Below are positions 9,106 through 19,880 of a DNA stretch of 64,000 nt, in pieces. This DNA comes from Caulobacter sp. Lineage in GTDB: Bacteria; Pseudomonadota; Alphaproteobacteria; Caulobacterales; Caulobacteraceae. A program made the position numbers and the translations under genes. The notes under the pieces were generated by a model. The model was given only the letters and a program-made list of their open reading frames with translations. It did no database searches and was not told the DNA's origin. The first letter of the stretch is position 1. Each line of letters begins with the position of its first letter. The stretch spans positions 446,178 to 510,177 of the forward strand of contig NZ_JAGIBH010000001.1 in NCBI RefSeq assembly GCF_017744445.1, read 5' to 3'.

Positions 9106-9117
9106 AGGTACGTACCT
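9106..9117. promoter_or_regulatory. Palindromic operator candidate AGGTACGTACCT
   Basis: A perfect 12-bp palindrome with a central CG, upstream of the reductase/halogenase operon. The form resembles a LacI-family operator. No regulator gene is adjacent. Confidence 0.4.
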
Positions 9118-9208
9118 ACATTTGTTCCAAAGGGCTGTAGGCAGGTCGCTACGTTCGCGCGGCGGGCGATGCGAGGCTGCCCGGACGGTTCGATCCTCCG
9201 CACCCTGA

Positions 9209-11521
<2,313 letters not shown>

Positions 11522-11545
11522 CCCTCGGCCCTGGCCGAAGGACGA

Positions 11546-11575
11546 GGGCGGCTGCCATGAGGCGGCCGCCCTTTT
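11546..11575 (+). terminator. Rho-independent terminator of katG
   Basis: An 11-bp stem (11546-11556 with 11561-11571, one wobble), a four-base ATGA loop and then TTTT. Confidence 0.85.
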
Positions 11576-11578
11576 CAT

Positions 11579-12280
11579 TTAGGCCCTGGTCGCGTGCCAG
11601 CCTCGGATCATGAAGGCCTGGAAGAATGGGATCGGCTGAGGGAAGCCGGCGGCCTGCCACAGGGCTTGCGTCTCCGCCGGGGGCAGGACACCCAGCACGT
11701 CACGCATCATGCCGCCCAGCTTGGCCAGCGATTCCGGCGTCGCGCCCATCAGGGTCTGGACCTGCTTCCAGTCCTCCAGCATCGCCGGGAACTCCGGGGC
11801 GTCCAGGTCGCCGCTGATCTCGGCGCTGACGAAGCGGCCGCCGGGCTTCAGGCGATCGTGGATGGCGGCGTAGAAGGCGGCCCGGTCCTGGCGCTGGATG
11901 AAGTGCGCGACCAGCAGGCTGACCACGGCGTCGAAGCCCTCGGCGGGGGCGTCCTGGACGTAGCCTTGAATGAGCTCGCAACGCTGCAGCACGCCGGCCT
12001 GTTCGAGCCGGTGTCGGCCGACGGCCAGCATCTCCTCGGACGGATCGACGCCCACGAACGACCAGCCCGGATAGGCCTTGGCCAAGGACAGGATCTCGGC
12101 GCCGGTCCCGACCCCGACGCACAGCACCCGCGCATCGGCGGGCAGGTTCGCCAGAACCAGCCGCATCAGGAAATGCAGATTGTCGGAGATGGGCGCCAGC
12201 GCGCTGTTCCGGCGATCATAGGCGTCGGCCATCTCCTGGTTGAAGAAGTTGGTCGAGGCGGGGGGATTGGGCGAGGTCAT
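11579..12280 (-). CDS. Class I SAM-dependent methyltransferase
   Basis: This 233-residue protein has a Rossmann methyltransferase fold. Motif I is VLCVGVGTGAEILSLA, the acidic residue of motif II is in WSFVGVDPSEEML, and a post-motif LKPGGRFVSAEISGD follows. The C-terminal part is of the small-molecule methyltransferase type (Methyltransf_25). The substrate is unknown. It is convergent with katG and is followed upstream by a family C repeat, so it is probably transcribed alone. Confidence 0.85.
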   Translation of the reverse strand: MTSPNPPASTNFFNQEMADAYDRRNSALAPISDNLHFLMRLVLANLPADARVLCVGVGTGAEILSLAKAYPGWSFVGVDPSEEMLAVGRHRLEQAGVLQRCELIQGYVQDAPAEGFDAVVSLLVAHFIQRQDRAAFYAAIHDRLKPGGRFVSAEISGDLDAPEFPAMLEDWKQVQTLMGATPESLAKLGGMMRDVLGVLPPAETQALWQAAGFPQPIPFFQAFMIRGWHATRA

Positions 12281-12324
12281 TGTTATAATGTAACGCTAAA
12301 TTCGGGGCGCGCCAGCCACCCAGA

Positions 12325-12540
12325 AACCCTCTCTCATAGAGAGAGGGAGGGGCCCGCCGCGAAGCGGTGGGAGGGTGAGAGGTTATAATCTTTCAGGATA
12401 GGGTGCTGACGAAGCATCCGCGGCGCACGACGGCAAAGGCTCGCGGAACGACCCGAGGTTTACCGGCCAGCGGTGAAACCTCTCACCCTCCCATCGCCTG
12501 CGGCGCTGGGTCCCTCCCTCTCTCTATGAGAGAGGGTTTT
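12325..12540. repeat. Intergenic repeat family C, copy 1
   Basis: The CCCTCTCTC...GAGAGAGGG hairpin at 12328-12348 is followed by a GGCCCGCCGCGAAGCGG segment and GGGAGGGTGAG. The inverted copy covers about 12481-12536. The central about 100 bases are not shared with the second copy at 36.0 kb. Confidence 0.85.
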
Positions 12541-12553
12541 TTGGGGGGCTTCT

Positions 12554-13318
12554 CTAGCCCGCGATCAGCGCCGCCCGCTCCGCCGCCGTCAGCGGACGCC
12601 AGCGCCCCTCGGGCATGTCATCCATATCCAACGGCCCGATCCGCACCCGGAACAGGTCCACGACCTTCAGCTCCACCAGCTCGCACATGCGGCGGATCTG
12701 GCGGTTGCGGCCTTCGCGGAGGACGATGCGCAGGCGTTGGTCGGAGATGACCTCGACCTCGGCGGGGCGCAGCTCTCTGCCGTCCAGCTCCAGGCCAAAG
12801 CGCAGGAGCTCGATCTTCTCTTCCGTCAGCTCGCCCATGACGGCGACCCGGTATTCCTTCTCGAGGTCCGACTGCGGGCCGATCACGGCCTTCGCTACGA
12901 CCCCATCACTGGAAAGCAAAAGAAGCCCGCGCGAGTCCTTGTCCAGGCGGCCCACGGGCGGCAGCAGGTCGCCCGACTGCGGGATGGGGGCGGGGGCATT
13001 GCCCCACTGGTTCTGGCGGGTCAGCAGGCGCGCGGCGGGCACCTGGCCGGGATCCGGCTGGGCCGAGACGATGCCGACCGGCTTGTGGATCATGTAGGTG
13101 ACGGCCGCGTCGAGCTTGGCGGTCGCGCGGTCGGCCAGCACCAGGGTCTGGCCCGGCAGGATCTTGCGGCCGACGTCCTCCACGACCTCGCCGTCGATCG
13201 ACACCAGGCCGTCGCTGATCAGCTGCTCGGCCTCGCGACGCGAACAGACGCCGCTCTGGGCCAACCACTTGTTGACCCGCTGCGGCTCGTCCTCGTCATA
13301 GGTGCGGGTCCAGGCCAT
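12554..13318 (-). CDS. RNA pseudouridine synthase, RluF/RsuA-like
   Basis: The protein has 254 residues. An N-terminal S4 RNA-binding domain (residues 13-60, RVNKWLAQSGVCSRREAEQL) is followed by the pseudouridine synthase domain with catalytic Asp in PVGRLDKDSRGLLLLSSDG. A C-terminal signature LREGRNRQIRRMCE is also present. It isomerises uridine in ribosomal RNA; the KDSRGLL form of the catalytic loop favours the RluF/RluE branch over RluB, but the exact site is not certain. The stop of prfA lies almost directly upstream (1-base gap), so prfA and this gene are probably one operon. Confidence 0.88.
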   Translation of the reverse strand: MAWTRTYDEDEPQRVNKWLAQSGVCSRREAEQLISDGLVSIDGEVVEDVGRKILPGQTLVLADRATAKLDAAVTYMIHKPVGIVSAQPDPGQVPAARLLTRQNQWGNAPAPIPQSGDLLPPVGRLDKDSRGLLLLSSDGVVAKAVIGPQSDLEKEYRVAVMGELTEEKIELLRFGLELDGRELRPAEVEVISDQRLRIVLREGRNRQIRRMCELVELKVVDLFRVRIGPLDMDDMPEGRWRPLTAAERAALIAG

Positions 13319-13319
13319 C

Positions 13320-14390
13320 CTAGCCGAAGCTCTCTTCGAGACTGGCCAGGCGCTCGGCCTGGTCTTCGGCGATCAGCGGATTGATCACGTCGTCCAGGCT
13401 GTCGCCCTCGATGATGCGGGCCAGGTTGTAGAGGGTCAGGTTGATCCGGTGGTCGGTCACCCGGCCTTGCGGGAAATTATAGGTGCGGATGCGTTCCGAG
13501 CGGTCGCCGCTGCCGACCTGGCTCTTGCGAGCCTCGGAGCGGGCGCTGTCCAGGGCCTCGCGCTGCATGTCGTAGAGGCGCGCCTTCAGGTTCTTCATCG
13601 CCCGGGCTCGGTTCTGGTGCTGCGACTTTTCCGAGGAGGTCACGACCACGCCGGTGGGCAAGTGGGTGATGCGCACGGCCGAGTCGGTCTTGTTGACGTG
13701 CTGACCGCCCGCGCCCGACGAGCGGTAGGTGTCGATCCGCAGGTCGCTTTCCTTGATGTCGATCTCGACGTCCTCGGCCTCGGGCAGCACGGCGACCGTG
13801 GCGGCCGAGGTGTGGATGCGGCCTTGGGCCTCGGTGGCCGGCACGCGCTGCACGCGGTGCACGCCGCTCTCGAACTTCAGCCGGCCGAACACGCCATCGC
13901 CGGTGATCGAGGCGACGATTTCCTTGAAGCCGCCCATTTCGCCTTCCGAGATGCTGTCGATCTCGACGCGCCAGCCCTGGGTCTGGGCGTAGCGCTGGTA
14001 CATGCGGAAGAGGTCGCCGGCGAACAGGGCCGCCTCGTCGCCGCCGGTGCCGGCGCGCACTTCCAGGATGGCCGAGGCGTTCTCGTCCTTGTCCTTGGGG
14101 GCCAACATCAAGGCGAGGTCGCGTTCCAGGACGGGCAGCTTCTCGTCCAGGGCCGTGATCTCGTCGCGGACCATGTCGGCCATTTCGGGATCGGACGCCA
14201 TGACGTCCAGCTCGGCGCGCTCGGCCGACAGCTTGGCCAGGCGCTCGACCGCCTCGGCGACCGGGCGCAGCTCGGCGTGCTCCTTGGAGAGCTTGACGAT
14301 CTCGGTCCCGTCGGTGGCCGCGCCCATGCGGGCCTCCACTTCGCGGAAACGGTCGAGAACCTGGTCGAGACGGGCCTGGGGCAGTCGCAA
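13320..14390 (-). CDS. prfA: Peptide chain release factor 1
   Basis: This 356-residue factor recognises UAA and UAG. The discriminator PAT tripeptide is in [16 protein letters not shown] and the catalytic GGQ is in [16 protein letters not shown]. It starts at TTG 14390; a stop (TAG) lies just upstream and the next in-frame Met is residue 22, inside the conserved first helix. The gene is on the minus strand, whereas its methylating partner prmC is at 23.2 kb on the plus strand. In many alphaproteobacteria these two are adjacent, so a rearrangement is likely. Confidence 0.96.
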   Translation of the reverse strand: MRLPQARLDQVLDRFREVEARMGAATDGTEIVKLSKEHAELRPVAEAVERLAKLSAERAELDVMASDPEMADMVRDEITALDEKLPVLERDLALMLAPKDKDENASAILEVRAGTGGDEAALFAGDLFRMYQRYAQTQGWRVEIDSISEGEMGGFKEIVASITGDGVFGRLKFESGVHRVQRVPATEAQGRIHTSAATVAVLPEAEDVEIDIKESDLRIDTYRSSGAGGQHVNKTDSAVRITHLPTGVVVTSSEKSQHQNRARAMKNLKARLYDMQREALDSARSEARKSQVGSGDRSERIRTYNFPQGRVTDHRINLTLYNLARIIEGDSLDDVINPLIAEDQAERLASLEESFG

Positions 14391-14728
14391 AGCTATGGTC
14401 GCATGGCTGGAGGGATTGGGTCGGCTTCTCTAGTGCTTTTCGCCGTCGAAGGGAATGGATGGGGAAGCAAACCCGTTTCGGACAGCAACGGTCACGCTGT
14501 TAGCCGTGGCTTAGCCATTCGCGACGCGTGTGTCGGCTTCCCGTCGCCGGCCTTTCCGCGCCCTGACGGCGACATGGTCTCTCAGCCGATCCAGGTCAGC
14601 AGCATCGAGCGCATCGACGCGTAACTGCTGACAGGAATTGTCATCAGTCTTTATTGAAGACGCTCATAAGCGTGACTAACTCGCTAGGGCAGCTGGACCG
14701 GAGGGGTTCGGCTCAGCGAGGATCTCCC
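14391..14728. other. Gap between prfA and the DUF1993 gene
   Basis: No gene was found in these 338 bases. A short palindrome, ACGCTCATAAGCGT, lies at 14660-14673 about 55 bases before the DUF1993 start and may be an operator or part of a promoter. The rest shows no feature I can support. Confidence 0.5.
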
Positions 14729-15262
14729 ATGTCCGTTTCCATCCAGCACGTCGCGGTGACCACGACCACGCGCGGCCTCAAGACACTGTCGGCCCTGCTC
14801 GACAAGGCCAAGGCCCATGCCGAGGCCTCGGGCGCGAACCCGGACGACTACGTCACCGCCCGCCTGTTCGAGGACATGCTGCCGCTGAGCGGCCAGATCC
14901 AGCGCGCCTCCGACACCGCCAAGGGCACGATCGCCCGCCTGACCGGCGTCGACGCCCCGGCCATGGCCGACGACGAGACGACCGTCGCCCAGCTGCAAGA
15001 CCGCGTGGCCAAGACCCTGGCCTTCGTCGAAAGCGTCCCGGCCTCGGCGTTCGAGGGCGCGGCCGAGCGTGACGTGACGGTGCCGGCCGGGCCGTCGATC
15101 ACCCTGGGCTTCACGGGTCTGGAATATCTGCTGGAGTTCGCGATCCCGAACTTCAATTTCCACGTGGTGACGGCCTACGACATCCTGCGGAACCAGGGCG
15201 TGCCGCTGGGCAAGCGGGACTTCCTGGGGATCGGGCCGGAGCGGGTGAAGGCGGCGGCGTAG
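14729..15262 (+). CDS. DUF1993 family protein
   Basis: The protein has 177 residues from the ATG at 14729, which has a GAGG-type ribosome site; the frame extends upstream to 14654 without support. It is all-helical, with a predicted four-helix-bundle (DinB-like) pattern. Blocks such as LFEDMLPLSGQIQRASDTAKG and LEYLLEFAIPNFNFHVVTAYDILRNQGVPLGKRDFLG are characteristic of DUF1993, a family of unknown function found in proteobacteria and fungi. No metal-binding triad is obvious. It is transcribed alone and followed by a repeat. Confidence 0.85.
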   Translation: MSVSIQHVAVTTTTRGLKTLSALLDKAKAHAEASGANPDDYVTARLFEDMLPLSGQIQRASDTAKGTIARLTGVDAPAMADDETTVAQLQDRVAKTLAFVESVPASAFEGAAERDVTVPAGPSITLGFTGLEYLLEFAIPNFNFHVVTAYDILRNQGVPLGKRDFLGIGPERVKAAA

Positions 15263-15278
15263 GGAGCGGTGTTACAGG

Positions 15279-15386
15279 CCCCCTCCGCGCCTGCGGCGCT
15301 CCTCCCCCGAAGGGGGAAGAAGGTGCGCGGCGACCTTCCGCCCCCTCCGGGGGCGGACGACCTGCGTTAGCAGGTCAGGTGGGGGC
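15279..15386. repeat. Intergenic repeat family E
   Basis: GGCCCCCTCCGCGCCTGCGG and CCTCCCCCGAAGGGGGAAG at 15278-15320, then CCCCCTCCGGGGGCGG and GACCTGCGTTAGCAGGTC at 15340-15377, form a chain of small hairpins. Only one copy is in this window. Confidence 0.7.
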
Positions 15387-15438
15387 CAGTGCTGAATCTA
15401 CCGCGGCTTGAACTCGGCGAGCGCCGTCGACCCCTGGT

Positions 15439-15912
15439 TCAGAACGCCGGTTTGACCTCGATCGACACCACCTGCCGCGGCGCCCGCGACGGCCTCAGAT
15501 CCCCGTCGACCACCAGCCGATACGGCCCCTCGCGCTCGTCCAGCGTCTTCCCGTTGACCGTGTCGGCGACCACCACCGGATTGGCCCGATAGACCGGATC
15601 CGTCTCGGCCAGTGACAGCACGCTGAAGAAGCCGTCGGCCGCGCGGGCGATGACCACCTGGTTCAGATAGCGCCCCATCAGCCGCTCGCCATGCACCACC
15701 CCGGCCTGGGCCAGCACGGCGTCCAGCCGCACGCCTTCGTAGGTGACGTCGGCGCCCTTGACCTTGATGGTGGCCTTGGCGCGGGGCAGGGCGGCGAGGT
15801 CTTTTGGCGAGAGGGTGACGGTGTCGCGGCCGGCGACGGTGACCTTCAGGTTCTGGGCGAGGGCGGCGCCGTGCAGGGTCAGGGCGGCGAAGGCGGCGAG
15901 CAGCAGGCGCAT
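15439..15912 (-). CDS. Small exported molybdopterin-binding-like protein
   Basis: The protein has 157 residues from the ATG at 15912. A Sec signal peptide (MRLLLAAFAALTLHGAALAQ) is followed by a domain with LSPKDLAALPRAKA, TYEGVRLDAVLAQAG and an RLVVDGDLRPSRAPRQV ending. This pattern matches small periplasmic proteins annotated as molybdopterin-dependent oxidoreductase-like (a reduced sulfite-oxidase-fold domain). The Cys ligand of true sulfite oxidases is not seen, so it may not bind the cofactor. In-frame codons continue upstream into a family F repeat, so the chosen start is an inference from the signal peptide. Confidence 0.65.
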   Translation of the reverse strand: MRLLLAAFAALTLHGAALAQNLKVTVAGRDTVTLSPKDLAALPRAKATIKVKGADVTYEGVRLDAVLAQAGVVHGERLMGRYLNQVVIARAADGFFSVLSLAETDPVYRANPVVVADTVNGKTLDEREGPYRLVVDGDLRPSRAPRQVVSIEVKPAF

Positions 15913-15928
15913 GGGCGGTCCCAAATCC

Positions 15929-16032
15929 ATTGTCATCCCGGCTGTAGCGAAGCGGAGAGCCGGGACCGCCGCAAGCGCGGAGTTTGTGGCGGTCCCGGGT
16001 CGGCGCGCTACGCGCTTGCCCGGGATGACAAT
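15929..16032. repeat. Intergenic repeat family F, long inverted repeat
   Basis: ATTGTCATCCCGG at 15929-15941 is exactly inverted at 16020-16032. Inner pairs include GGACCGCC with GGCGGTCC. It lies between the LysE-type and molybdopterin-like genes and its reading frame is fortuitously open. Confidence 0.85.
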
Positions 16033-16040
16033 TTTGAGGG

Positions 16041-16706
16041 CTACCCCCGCGACTGCATCGCCGGCGGGGCCGGCACACTGGCCAGCGCCTCCAGGCTGAG
16101 GTTCGGCTTCCGATGCTCGAACACCAGCGGATACAGCGACACCACCAGCAGCACCGCCATCACCACATTGAACGTCCGCAGCACCGCCGGCTTGTCCAGG
16201 AACGGCCGCAGGCCCTGCCCAAACCCCGCCCAGGCGGCGCTGCACGGCGCGCCGACCAGCATGAAGGTCCCGGCCAGCAGCGGCACGATCGTCCAGCCAC
16301 TCCCTTCGGGCGCATAGGTGGTGACGGCGCCCAGGGCCATGGCCCAGGCCTTGGGATTGACCCATTGGAACGCCGCCGCCTGCAGGAATGTCATGGGCTT
16401 GGCCAGCGACTTGTCACTGACGCTGCTGGAGGTCCCGATCTTCCAGGCCAGCCACAGCATGTAGGCCGCCCCGACCCAGCGCAGGATCTCGTGCAGCACC
16501 GGATAGGTCCGGAACACGCCGCCCAGGCCCAGCCCCATGCACAGCACCATGAATCCCAGCCCACAGCTGATCCCAAGGATGTGCAGTACGGTACGCCGCA
16601 GCCCGAAGTTTGCCCCCGATGCCAGCAGCATCATGTTGTTCGGCCCCGGCGTACCGGCGGTGGCGAAGCAGAAGAGCACGTAGGCGAGCAGCAGTTCCGG
16701 AGTCAT
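16041..16706 (-). CDS. LysE/RhtB-family amino-acid exporter
   Basis: This 221-residue inner-membrane protein has about six hydrophobic helices. The family signature lies near the N-terminus (FATAGTPGPNNMMLLASGANFG), and the central block QWVNPKAWAMALGAVTTY matches the second family motif. It exports amino acids or related amines. The start at ATG 16706 has GGAGG five bases upstream. It is divergent from a MocR-type regulator, and one of two matching operators lies just upstream of it, so regulation by that protein is likely. Confidence 0.9.
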   Translation of the reverse strand: MTPELLLAYVLFCFATAGTPGPNNMMLLASGANFGLRRTVLHILGISCGLGFMVLCMGLGLGGVFRTYPVLHEILRWVGAAYMLWLAWKIGTSSSVSDKSLAKPMTFLQAAAFQWVNPKAWAMALGAVTTYAPEGSGWTIVPLLAGTFMLVGAPCSAAWAGFGQGLRPFLDKPAVLRTFNVVMAVLLVVSLYPLVFEHRKPNLSLEALASVPAPPAMQSRG

Positions 16707-16726
16707 CACGACCTCCAATGGTCAGG

Positions 16727-16743
16727 AATGTCATCGTGATGAT
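16727..16743. promoter_or_regulatory. Operator copy 1 for the LysE/MocR pair
   Basis: AATGTCATCGTGATGAT matches 13 of 17 positions of the perfect palindrome at 16772-16788. The centre-to-centre distance is 45 bases. It lies on the LysE side of the intergenic region. Confidence 0.5.
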
Positions 16744-16771
16744 TTCCATTGTATCATGAGTCAAATCGCAT

Positions 16772-16788
16772 ATTGTCATAGTGACAAT
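16772..16788. promoter_or_regulatory. Operator copy 2, perfect palindrome ATTGTCATAGTGACAAT
   Basis: 7-bp arms with a 3-base centre, ending two bases before the AAGGAG ribosome site of the MocR gene. The position suits autorepression. Confidence 0.6.
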
Positions 16789-16803
16789 AAAGGAGCGCTT
16801 GCC

Positions 16804-18186
16804 GTGGCCGCCATCTGGACGCCCGTCATCCCCGACGGAGACGCCCCGCTCTACGAGCGGCTGGTGGCGGTGCTGCGCGCCGACATCGCCTCGGGCGCCC
16901 TGGCCGCCGGCGTGCGCCTGCCGCCGCAGCGCGACCTGGCCTATCGCCTGGGCGTGGGTCTGGGCACCGTCACCCGCGCCTATGTCGAGGCCGAGAAGGC
17001 CGGCCTGGTCAGCGCCCATGTCGGCCGCGGCAGCTTCGTCAACGCCGCCGCCGAGCACCGCACCTATGAGCGCACCGGCCCGATCAATCTGGCCCAGAAC
17101 ATCGCGCCGCAGGCTCCGGCCGGCGCGCGCCTGCCCGAGGCCCTGGCCCGGCTGCGCAAGCGCGCCGACCTCCTGGAGCACCTGGCCTACGCCCCGCCCA
17201 CCGGCCATGACGCCCAGCGACGCGCGGGCGCGGCCTGGCTGGCGCGGACCAGCAGCTATGAGAGCGTCGACTGGCGGCGACTGATCTGCTGCGCCGGCGC
17301 CCAGCAGGGCCTGTCCCTGGCCCTGGGCGCGGTGATGCGGCCGGGGGAAACCCTGCTGACCGAATGCCTGGCCTATCACGGCCTCAAGACCCTGGGCCAA
17401 CACAGCGGCTGGCGCGTGCGCGGCCTGGCCATGGACCACGAAGGCCTGCGTCCCGACGCGCTCGAGCAGGCGATCGTCGAGACCGGCGCCAAGGTGCTGG
17501 CCGTGCTGCCCACGCTGCAGAATCCCACCGGCCGGATCATGAGCCGCAGCCGCCGCGACGACATCGTCCGCATCGCTCGCAAGCACGAGCTGACCATCGT
17601 CGAGGACGACATCTACGGCGCCTATGCGCCGGGCTCGCCGCCGCCATTCGCCATGCTGGCCCCGGAGCGGACCTTCCACGTCTCGGGCGTGTCCAAGACC
17701 CTGGCGCCAGGCCTGCGCGCCGGCTTCCTGGTCGCGCCGGCCAGCGACATGTTCGAGCGGGTGCTGGACGCGGTGCGGGTGGCCACCTACGCCCCGCCGG
17801 CCTTCGGCGGGCTGATCGCCACCCAGTGGATCGAGGACGGCAGCGCCGACGCCATCCTGGCCGAGACCCGCGACGAGGCCCGCATCCGCATGGGCATGGT
17901 CCGGAGCCTCCTGGGCTCGGCGATCGAAGCCCCGCAGTCCGAGACCGCGCCCCACGTCTGGCTGCCGATGAGCGAGCTGGACGCCGAGCGCCTGGCCGGG
18001 CGCGCCCTGCGCGGCGGGGCGGAGGTCACACCGCCGACGGCCCCCGTGGTCGAGGCCGGCTTCGAAAGCGGCGTCCGCGTCTGCCTGGGCGCGGTGCCCG
18101 ATCGCGAGACCCTGCGGCGCGGCCTGGAAATCGTCGCCAGCGCCCTCTCCAGCGAGGTGGCCGAGCGCTCGCGGGCGGTGATCTAG
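16804..18186 (+). CDS. MocR/GntR-type regulator with aminotransferase domain
   Basis: The protein has 460 residues from GTG 16804, which has AAGGAG upstream; an earlier ATG at 16756 would place the operator inside the gene. An N-terminal winged HTH of the GntR type lies at about residues 10-75 (LYERLVAVLRADIASGALAAG, then RLPPQRDLAYRLGVGLGTVTRAYVEAEKAGLV). It is followed by a fold-type I aminotransferase domain with the PLP-binding lysine in VSGVSKTLAPGLR. MocR proteins use PLP or an amino acid as effector. Because it faces a LysE exporter across a shared operator region, control of amino-acid or amine efflux is likely. Confidence 0.92.
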   Translation: MAAIWTPVIPDGDAPLYERLVAVLRADIASGALAAGVRLPPQRDLAYRLGVGLGTVTRAYVEAEKAGLVSAHVGRGSFVNAAAEHRTYERTGPINLAQNIAPQAPAGARLPEALARLRKRADLLEHLAYAPPTGHDAQRRAGAAWLARTSSYESVDWRRLICCAGAQQGLSLALGAVMRPGETLLTECLAYHGLKTLGQHSGWRVRGLAMDHEGLRPDALEQAIVETGAKVLAVLPTLQNPTGRIMSRSRRDDIVRIARKHELTIVEDDIYGAYAPGSPPPFAMLAPERTFHVSGVSKTLAPGLRAGFLVAPASDMFERVLDAVRVATYAPPAFGGLIATQWIEDGSADAILAETRDEARIRMGMVRSLLGSAIEAPQSETAPHVWLPMSELDAERLAGRALRGGAEVTPPTAPVVEAGFESGVRVCLGAVPDRETLRRGLEIVASALSSEVAERSRAVI

Positions 18187-18199
18187 GCGGTTACTCCCC

Positions 18200-18332
18200 T
18201 ATCCGTTTCCCCGGCGAAAGCCGGGGCCCAGATTCATCCGGAGCGGTTTGAGATGATCCGGGATACGCCCGGTCAGCTTCCTAGACGTTCGTGGGTTCGA
18301 TCTGGGCCCCGGCTTTCGTCGGGGAGACGGAG
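18200..18332. repeat. Intergenic repeat family A, copy 3
   Basis: Unit CCCCGGCGAAAGCCGGGG at 18210-18227 and the inverted copy, with one change, at 18305-18324. It sits between convergent genes. Confidence 0.85.
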
Positions 18333-18340
18333 TTTCTTGC

Positions 18341-19105
18341 TCACCACAACAACGTCTTCACCCACACCGCCCCGTCCGGCGCGGTCGCGACGTTCTTGAT
18401 CACCACCTGGCTGTCCTTGGCGATCCAGAAGGTCGTGGGCTTCATCTCCGGACGATTGTAGTCGGTGGTCACCACCCAGCAGTCGACCTTGCCGCCGGCC
18501 GAGCTGGTCAGCACCTCGCTGCCCGTCACCTTGAAGACATAGGGCGCCGGCGCGCCGCCGCCCGGATGGTGGAAGACGATCTGGGCCTCGTAGCCGGCCG
18601 CCAGCGGCAGGGCCTGGAGGAACTCCATGTCGGTCTCGAAATTGAAGGTCGGCTGTGGCGAGGCGACGTCATAGGCGGCCTGGGCGTTGTCCGGCAGGTC
18701 CTTCAGACCGACGATCCGGTCGGGCTTGAAGTCGAAACCCTCGACCTTGGTCTGGCCGTCCTTGGTGGTGCGGCGCTCGTGGGTGAAGGGGCGGAAGGTT
18801 CCGAGCTCGAACCAGCTGTCGAGGGTCTTCACCGTCCCGGGTGTCGCGCCATCCCAGTGCTGGACGATGTGCAGGCGTTTGACCCCCGCCTTGTCGGGCT
18901 CGATGCGGATCTCGCGGGTCCAGACGTCCAGCGGCTGGAGGGTCTCGCCGACCTGCTTGTAGCGCAGGTAGCGGTGGGTGGCGGGCTTGAGCTTGGCGAA
19001 CCGCGCGAGGGGCTGGCCGACGGGCACGGGCGTTGTGGCCGCCTGGGCGGAGGCGGCGACGGACAGGGCGAATACGGCGATAGCCGCGCGGAGGGTGAGC
19101 GACAT
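18341..19105 (-). CDS. Exported hypothetical protein (DUF3108-like)
   Basis: The protein has 254 residues. A Sec signal peptide of about 22 residues ends at AQAA. The rest is beta-rich, with blocks such as REIRIEPDKAGVKRLHIVQ, TFNFETDMEFLQALPLAAGYEAQIVFHHPG, VDCWVVTTDYNRPEMKPTTFWI and a final KTLLW. The pattern of a phenotype-neutral periplasmic barrel ending in a 'conversion of tag to measured property' type strand is like DUF3108, but I am not sure of the family. No catalytic residues are recognised. It is flanked on both sides by family A repeats and is probably transcribed alone. Confidence 0.6.
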   Translation of the reverse strand: MSLTLRAAIAVFALSVAASAQAATTPVPVGQPLARFAKLKPATHRYLRYKQVGETLQPLDVWTREIRIEPDKAGVKRLHIVQHWDGATPGTVKTLDSWFELGTFRPFTHERRTTKDGQTKVEGFDFKPDRIVGLKDLPDNAQAAYDVASPQPTFNFETDMEFLQALPLAAGYEAQIVFHHPGGGAPAPYVFKVTGSEVLTSSAGGKVDCWVVTTDYNRPEMKPTTFWIAKDSQVVIKNVATAPDGAVWVKTLLW

Positions 19106-19180
19106 GGAGAGCCCCTGGGTTTGGATCGGGGCATGTGAGGGGAGGCGGGGGCGGTCGGCTACTTAAGCTTCGGTAATCTC

Positions 19181-19318
19181 CCCAACCCGTTTCCCCGGCG
19201 AAAGCTGGGGCCCAGATCCAGCCTGAGCCTTTGGGGTGTTCGCGCCTGCGGCCCCGCCAGGTTTGCAGGGGCTGCGGGTTCGATCTGGGTCCCGGCTTTC
19301 GCCGGGAAGACGGGGAGG
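19181..19318. repeat. Intergenic repeat family A, copy 4
   Basis: Degenerate CCCCGGCGAAAGCTGGGG at 19193-19210 and the inverted partner at 19284-19305, between the exported hypothetical gene and the ATPase gene. Confidence 0.8.
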
Positions 19319-19322
19319 GGAT

Positions 19323-19844
19323 TCAGCGCAGGCTAGCCAGCACCGCCGCCGCGCGCTCGGCCACCGACCCCGGCTCCACCGAAATCAGCTCGAACCCCAG
19401 CTCCGCATACGCCGCCTCGTGCACCCGCTCGAACGCCCACGCCTCCTCCAGGCTGATCCGCCGCGCCGCCGTGGGGGTGATGAAGCCCAGGCCCCGCACC
19501 AGGAACACCCGGCGCTCGTATACCCCCTCGATCCGCGCCAACTCTTCCCGCAGCAATGGCGAAACCGGATGGCCCAGGAACCGCGCCAGGGCCAAGGCGC
19601 AGACCGGCGAGCGGTCGAAGAACACGACCTCGCCGACGGCCCGCACTTCCCGCTGCCGCTGCAATCCAACGATCGCGTCGATGAAGCCTGGATCGGTCCA
19701 CGGCTCGGCGACGCCCTCGGCCTGGGCGAGCGCGATGACGTCGGTCGCGGCCTCTTCGACCACGGCATGCCCCGCGCGCTCCAGGGCGCGCAGCAGCACG
19801 GTTTTGCCAGCGCCCGGGGCGCCGGTCAGGATGTAGCGATGCAT
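19323..19844 (-). CDS. Small P-loop ATPase (AAA_28 type)
   Basis: The protein has 173 residues from ATG 19844, eight codons inside the longest frame and with AGAGGA upstream. The Walker A motif is GAPGAGKT near the N-terminus (MHRYILTGAPGAGKTVLLRAL). The EEAATDVIALAQAEG block and the FFDRSPVCALALARFLG block, which holds the DRS signature, are those of the NadR/Ttd14-like AAA_28 family of predicted nucleotide kinases or ATPases. The function is unknown. It lies 36 bases downstream of a GNAT gene on the same strand and may be co-transcribed with it. Confidence 0.82.
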   Translation of the reverse strand: MHRYILTGAPGAGKTVLLRALERAGHAVVEEAATDVIALAQAEGVAEPWTDPGFIDAIVGLQRQREVRAVGEVVFFDRSPVCALALARFLGHPVSPLLREELARIEGVYERRVFLVRGLGFITPTAARRISLEEAWAFERVHEAAYAELGFELISVEPGSVAERAAAVLASLR

Positions 19845-19880
19845 GGAGATCCTCTGCGAGGTCCCCAAGGCTTAGCGCGT

